From Oscillospiraceae bacterium (GTDB taxonomy: Bacteria; Bacillota; Clostridia; Oscillospirales; Oscillospiraceae), in the NCBI GenBank assembly GCA_024404735.1, contig JAKSPP010000053.1, positions 1 to 9,676 on the forward strand: a stretch of 9,676 nt of DNA, written 5' to 3'. Made by a program: the position numbers and the translations under genes. Under the pieces are notes generated by a model. The model was not told the origin of the DNA. It saw nothing but the letters and a program-made list of their open reading frames with translations, and did no database searches. How positions within the stretch are numbered: position 1 is the stretch's first letter; the number at the start of each line of letters is the position of its first letter. Below are positions 6,060 to 9,676 of this stretch, one piece after another.

Positions 6060-7469
6060 ATGAAAACAATCGCAATTTCCGATATGACAATTCGCCAGTC
6101 GGCGTCCGGCAATTCCTTCTCTCTCAGCTTCCGCGAGAAGATTGAGGTTGCCAAGATGATGGATAAGGTAGGCGCAAATGTAATCGAGGCTCCCGGAGCA
6201 GGTTCCGGAAAAACGGAAGTCCTTCTCATAAAGTCTCTGGCCTCCGCCGTTAAATTCAGCACCCTTGCAGTTCCTGTTGAGGCAGGAAACGCAGATAATC
6301 TTAATACGGTCCTTTCCGCTCTTTCCGAGGCCGTTTCCCCCCGTGTTCAGGTCCGTCTTCCCGTTTCCACCGTTCAGATGGAGTATTTCAGACACATCAA
6401 GGCCGAGAAGATGGTTGACCTTATAAAGTCCTCTGTTTCCATGTGCAGGGAAAAGATTGCCGATGTGGAGTTTGTTGCAGAGGATGCCGGAAGGGCAGAG
6501 CCCGAGTTCCTCAGGGAGGCTGTTCTGGCCGCTGCAGAGGCCGGCGCTTCTGTTGTTACAGTCTGCGATACCGCGGGAATACTTCTCCCCGATGAGTTTA
6601 TTTCCTGGGTCTCCGGCGTAAGAGCCTACCTCCCCGAGAATGTAAAGCTCGGTGTTGAGTGCTCAAACGAGCTCTATATGGCAGACACCTGCTCCGTTGC
6701 AGCATTAAGGGGCGGTGCCGATGAAATCAAGGCAGCCACCTACGGCGATAAATTCGCCGATATGGCAAAGATTGTCAGAATGCTCAAGGGTCGCGGTGCC
6801 GATATCGGCATAGCCTGTGATGTAAAGACAACCGAGCTTGAAAGAACAACCGCAAACATAAAGCGCATCTGCACAGGCGGTGCAAAGCGCCTTTCTCCCT
6901 TCGGAGAGGCAGGAAAGAATCAGGATTCCGACATTGTTCTCACTCCCCATGACGAGCTTCCCGCAATCTGCAGGGCAGTTGTCGACCTCGGCTATGAGCT
7001 GTCCGATGATGATAACGCCAAGGTGTTCGAGGAGTTTAAGAAGATTGCCGAGAAGAAGGGCAAGGTAAGCGCAAGAGAGCTCGATGCCATTGTCGCTTCT
7101 GCCGCAATGCAGGTTCCCCCCACCTTCAGACTTGAAAGCTATGTAATCAATTCCGGCAATATCATTTCCAGTACTGCCCACATCCGTCTTAACAAGGGTG
7201 AGGCCGTAAAGGACGGTCTTGCCGTCGGTGACGGTCCCGTTGATGCAGCCTTCAGAGCAATCGAGCAGATTGTCGGCCGTCATTTTGAACTCGATGATTT
7301 CCAGATTCAGGCCGTTACAGAGGGCAAGGAGGCAATAGGTGAGTCTGTTATCCGCCTTCGCTCCGGCGGAAAGGTATATGCAGGCCGCGGTACCTCCACG
7401 GATATCGTCGGTGCTGCCGTAAATGCTTATATCAACGCTCTCAACAAAATTGTGTACGAGGAGGCATAA
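6060..7469 (+). CDS. Isopropylmalate-synthase-like protein lacking the metal ligands, with LeuA regulatory domain
   Basis: This 469-residue protein is built like 2-isopropylmalate synthase: an HMGL-type TIM barrel (about 1-270), a linker (280-355) and a C-terminal LeuA allosteric domain (about 358-466) with GDGPVDAAF at 390-398 and GRGTSTDIVGAA at 442-453. The barrel start reads SDMTIRQSASG (7-17) where active enzymes have DTTLRDGEQ, so the catalytic Arg12 is kept but the metal-binding Asp is Gln13. Where the HCHND metal motif is expected the protein has ECSNE (200-204), so both His ligands are missing. Glu43 (VIEAPG) and DTAGILLP (170-177) are conserved. AAGGAG at 6046-6051 supports the start. 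It is probably not an ordinary Claisen-condensing synthase; it may be a new activity, a metal-free enzyme or a regulatory pseudoenzyme. Its place after the oxidoreductase and behind a Leu-type attenuator fits branched-chain metabolism. The family call is sure; the function is not. Confidence 0.8.
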   Translation: MKTIAISDMTIRQSASGNSFSLSFREKIEVAKMMDKVGANVIEAPGAGSGKTEVLLIKSLASAVKFSTLAVPVEAGNADNLNTVLSALSEAVSPRVQVRLPVSTVQMEYFRHIKAEKMVDLIKSSVSMCREKIADVEFVAEDAGRAEPEFLREAVLAAAEAGASVVTVCDTAGILLPDEFISWVSGVRAYLPENVKLGVECSNELYMADTCSVAALRGGADEIKAATYGDKFADMAKIVRMLKGRGADIGIACDVKTTELERTTANIKRICTGGAKRLSPFGEAGKNQDSDIVLTPHDELPAICRAVVDLGYELSDDDNAKVFEEFKKIAEKKGKVSARELDAIVASAAMQVPPTFRLESYVINSGNIISSTAHIRLNKGEAVKDGLAVGDGPVDAAFRAIEQIVGRHFELDDFQIQAVTEGKEAIGESVIRLRSGGKVYAGRGTSTDIVGAAVNAYINALNKIVYEEA

Positions 7470-7475
7470 GAACAT

Positions 7476-9676
7476 ATGAAGCTTTCTTTCTCTACACGCG
7501 GCTGGCAGTCTCTCACATGGACAGAGCTTGTTGAAACAGCACTTGAGATGCATTTTAACGGCATTGAGCTCTATAATGTTTTCAAAGCCCCCGAGCTTAC
7601 CGAAAAGGGAGGCCCCCTTCACAAGTACTCTGTTTCCGCAACCGTACGTACACTCAAGCAGTCCGATTTAACCATTCCCTGCCTTGACTCCTCCCTTGAC
7701 CTCTACGGTATTTCCGAGGATGATCTTAAGTCACTCCGCGAACTTATGAGCCTTGCCGATGAGCTCTCCTGCCCCTATGTAAGCTTCTTTGCTTCAAAGG
7801 GTGAGCTTGACGATATCGAGAAGACCATGACTCCTCTTGTTGAGTATGCAGAGAATGTCGGTGTAACACTTCTTATAAAGACCAGCGGTATTTTTGCGGA
7901 TACGGCTCTTCTCCGTGACCTCATGAACCGCTTTGCTTCCGATAATCTCGGCGCCCTCTGGGATATGCATCATCCCTACCGTGACCACGGTGAGTCTGCC
8001 GCACAGACAATAACCAATCTCGGTGCCTACGTTAAGCATGTCCATCTCCGTGACTCCGACGATAACGGCAATTACAACATTATCGGTGAGGGCACTCTTC
8101 CCATTCAGACAATGATGGATGCTCTCCGCTCCGTTGACTATGACGGCTTTATTTCCCTTGAGTGGAAGCCCGATTACCTCGAAGAGCTTGATGACAGAAA
8201 TGTTATCTTCCCTTATTTTGTCAACTATATGAGCCGTTTCAACAAGGAAAACGGCAAGCGCTTTGACCTTTACTCCAACAACCGCAAGACAGGACACTTC
8301 ATCTGGAAGAAGGATGCTCTTATCAGAGAGACCTTCCCCCAGGTACTTGACGCTCTTGTTGAGGAGTTCCCCGACCAGCTCGCAATTAAGTACACAACCC
8401 TTAACTATACAAGAACCTATTCTCAGTTCCGTGATGATGTTGACACCTTCGCCCGTGCCCTTATCTCCATGGGTGTTAAGCCCGGCAGCCATGTTGCAAT
8501 GTGGGCAACCAATCTTCCCCAGTGGTTCATCGCATTCTGGGCAGTAACCAAAATAGGTGCTGTTTTCGTAACAGTTAACACAGCCTATAAGATTCATGAG
8601 CTCGAATATCTTCTCAAGCAGTCCGATTCCTGCATGCTTCTTATGGAGCAGAGCTTCAAGGACTCCAACTACGCCGAGATAGTAAATCAGCTCTGCCCCG
8701 AGCTTAAGACTACCAGAAAGGGAAGCCCCCTGCGCTGCCACAAGCTGCCCTTCCTCCGCAATATCATTACCATCGGCTTCTCTCAGGCCGGCTGTCTCAG
8801 CTGGGAGGAGGCTCTGGAGAGAGCTTCCGATACTCCCATTGAGGAGGTCAGAAGACTTGCCTCTCTCGTTAAGCCCGACGACGTCTGCAATATGCAGTAC
8901 ACCTCCGGTACAACAGGCTTCCCCAAGGGCGTTATGCTCACTCACTACAACGTTGTCAATGACGGTAAGTGCATAGGCGACAGAATGGACCTCTCCACCG
9001 CAGACAGAATGATGATTCAGGTTCCCATGTTCCACTGCTTCGGAATGGTTCTTGCCATGACGGCTTCAATGACCCATGGCGCAACAATTCTGCCTATTCC
9101 TTATTTCTCTCCCAAGTCATCCCTTGCCTGCATCAATGCCGAGAGAATTACGGCCTTCCACGGCGTTCCCACAATGTTCATTGCCATGCTTGAGCATCCC
9201 GACTTCCCCAAGACCGACTTCTCCTATATGAGAACAGGCATTATGGCCGGCTCTCCCTGTCCCGTTGAGGTTATGAAGAGCGTTGTCGAGAAGATGCATA
9301 TGACAGAAATTACCATCGTTTACGGTCAGACAGAGGCATCTCCCGGCTGCACCATGTCCTCCACCGATGACCCCATCGAGGTACGTGTTGCAACCGTCGG
9401 AAGAGCAATGCCCGAAATCGAGTGCAAGATTGTAGACCCCGAGACCTATGAGGAGCTTCCCGTAGGCCAGATAGGCGAGTTCGTTGCCCGCGGCTACAAT
9501 ATTATGAAGGGCTATTACAAGATGCCCGAGGCAACAAAGGCCGCAATCGACCCCGACGGATGGCTTCACACAGGTGACCTTGCCTGCAAGACTCCCGAGG
9601 GCAACTACCGTATTACAGGACGCCTTAAGGATATGATTATAAGAGGCGGTGAGAACATTTACCCCAAGGAGATTGA
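7476..9676 (+). CDS. Fusion: xylose-isomerase-like TIM barrel + AMP-binding acyl-CoA synthetase (3' end missing)
   Basis: One frame runs without a stop from the ATG at 7476 (GAGGAGG at 7458-7464) through the right edge, giving 733 residues. Residues 1-255 form a sugar-phosphate isomerase/epimerase-like TIM barrel: LWDMHHPY at 161-168, HVHLRDSD at 188-195, GEGTLPI at 204-210 and SLEW at 227-230. Residues about 280-733 form an acyl-CoA synthetase of the AMP-forming type: the ATP loop YTSGTTGFPKGV at 475-486, YGQTEAS at 616-622, GWLHTGD at 695-701 and the hinge GRLKDMIIRGGENIYP at 715-730. The C-terminal lid with its catalytic Lys lies beyond the window. The synthetase part resembles fatty/medium-chain acid ligases and would make acyl-CoA for the oxidoreductase encoded upstream. 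In the TIM barrel the first expected metal Glu is Lys135 (LLIKTSG). The barrel's substrate is unknown. It is six bases behind the LeuA-like gene. Confidence 0.88.
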   Translation, partial: MKLSFSTRGWQSLTWTELVETALEMHFNGIELYNVFKAPELTEKGGPLHKYSVSATVRTLKQSDLTIPCLDSSLDLYGISEDDLKSLRELMSLADELSCPYVSFFASKGELDDIEKTMTPLVEYAENVGVTLLIKTSGIFADTALLRDLMNRFASDNLGALWDMHHPYRDHGESAAQTITNLGAYVKHVHLRDSDDNGNYNIIGEGTLPIQTMMDALRSVDYDGFISLEWKPDYLEELDDRNVIFPYFVNYMSRFNKENGKRFDLYSNNRKTGHFIWKKDALIRETFPQVLDALVEEFPDQLAIKYTTLNYTRTYSQFRDDVDTFARALISMGVKPGSHVAMWATNLPQWFIAFWAVTKIGAVFVTVNTAYKIHELEYLLKQSDSCMLLMEQSFKDSNYAEIVNQLCPELKTTRKGSPLRCHKLPFLRNIITIGFSQAGCLSWEEALERASDTPIEEVRRLASLVKPDDVCNMQYTSGTTGFPKGVMLTHYNVVNDGKCIGDRMDLSTADRMMIQVPMFHCFGMVLAMTASMTHGATILPIPYFSPKSSLACINAERITAFHGVPTMFIAMLEHPDFPKTDFSYMRTGIMAGSPCPVEVMKSVVEKMHMTEITIVYGQTEASPGCTMSSTDDPIEVRVATVGRAMPEIECKIVDPETYEELPVGQIGEFVARGYNIMKGYYKMPEATKAAIDPDGWLHTGDLACKTPEGNYRITGRLKDMIIRGGENIYPKEI

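Noticed and set aside
7440..7480. Possible frameshift or missed gene boundary where the LeuA-like gene meets the fusion gene
   Set aside because: The LeuA-like gene ends with a normal stop, and the next gene has its own strong ribosome binding site and ATG six bases on. Both proteins look complete at this junction.
6705..7622. Minus-strand open frame of 305 codons crossing the junction of the LeuA-like and fusion genes
   Set aside because: It overlaps conserved coding sequence of both genes on the other strand and shows no recognisable domain.
7794..9035. Minus-strand open frame of 413 codons opposite the fusion gene
   Set aside because: Same cause: the plus-strand protein avoids codons whose complements are stops. 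The plus strand carries recognisable TIM-barrel and acyl-CoA synthetase motifs throughout.

Overview
The window looks like a chromosomal segment of an anaerobic Clostridia-type Firmicute, probably a gut or rumen member of the Oscillospirales/Ruminococcaceae group (inference). The grounds are strong AGGAGG-type ribosome binding sites, AT-rich intergenic DNA around coding DNA of roughly 50% GC, codon preference for GAG, CCC, CTT/CTC and TCC, and an oxygen-sensitive ferredoxin-dependent 2-oxoacid oxidoreductase. There are no rRNA, tRNA, CRISPR or mobile-element signals.

Left part (1-2320, minus strand). The 5' part of an unrecognised protein gene runs off the left edge (1-361). It is preceded by a complete Na+/phosphate cotransporter with a C-terminal PhoU domain (467-2212). 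The transporter has a TATAAT promoter and a small perfect hairpin just upstream of its ribosome binding site.

Centre (2353-2568, plus strand). A good promoter (TTGACT-17-TAAAAT) drives a 27-codon leader peptide rich in Leu and Ile, with Leu-Leu-Leu-Ile at residues 9-12 and Leu-Leu-Val at 20-22. It is followed by an intrinsic terminator. Four complementary segments (1:2, 2:3, 3:4) are placed as in a classical ribosome-mediated amino-acid attenuator: segment 1 is beside the Leu codons, segment 2 covers the stop codon, and 3:4 is the terminator. This is the most striking finding of the window.

Right part (2652-9676, plus strand). An apparent seven-gene operon follows the attenuator. In order it encodes a P-loop ATPase; a four-subunit ferredoxin oxidoreductase of the 2-oxoisovalerate/2-oxoglutarate type (2x[4Fe-4S] ferredoxin, alpha, TPP-binding beta, gamma); an isopropylmalate-synthase-like protein that keeps the LeuA regulatory domain but has lost all three expected metal ligands; and a fusion of a xylose-isomerase-like TIM barrel with an acyl-CoA synthetase, cut by the right edge.

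Working model (inference). When charged branched-chain tRNA, especially leucyl-tRNA, is scarce, the leader ribosome stalls, the antiterminator forms and the operon is read. The CoA ligase would then activate a carboxylic acid, such as a branched-chain fatty acid. The oxidoreductase would reductively carboxylate the acyl-CoA to the 2-oxo acid precursor of an amino acid, or run in the opposite, degradative direction. The roles of the ATPase, the metal-site-less LeuA-like protein and the TIM-barrel domain are unknown.
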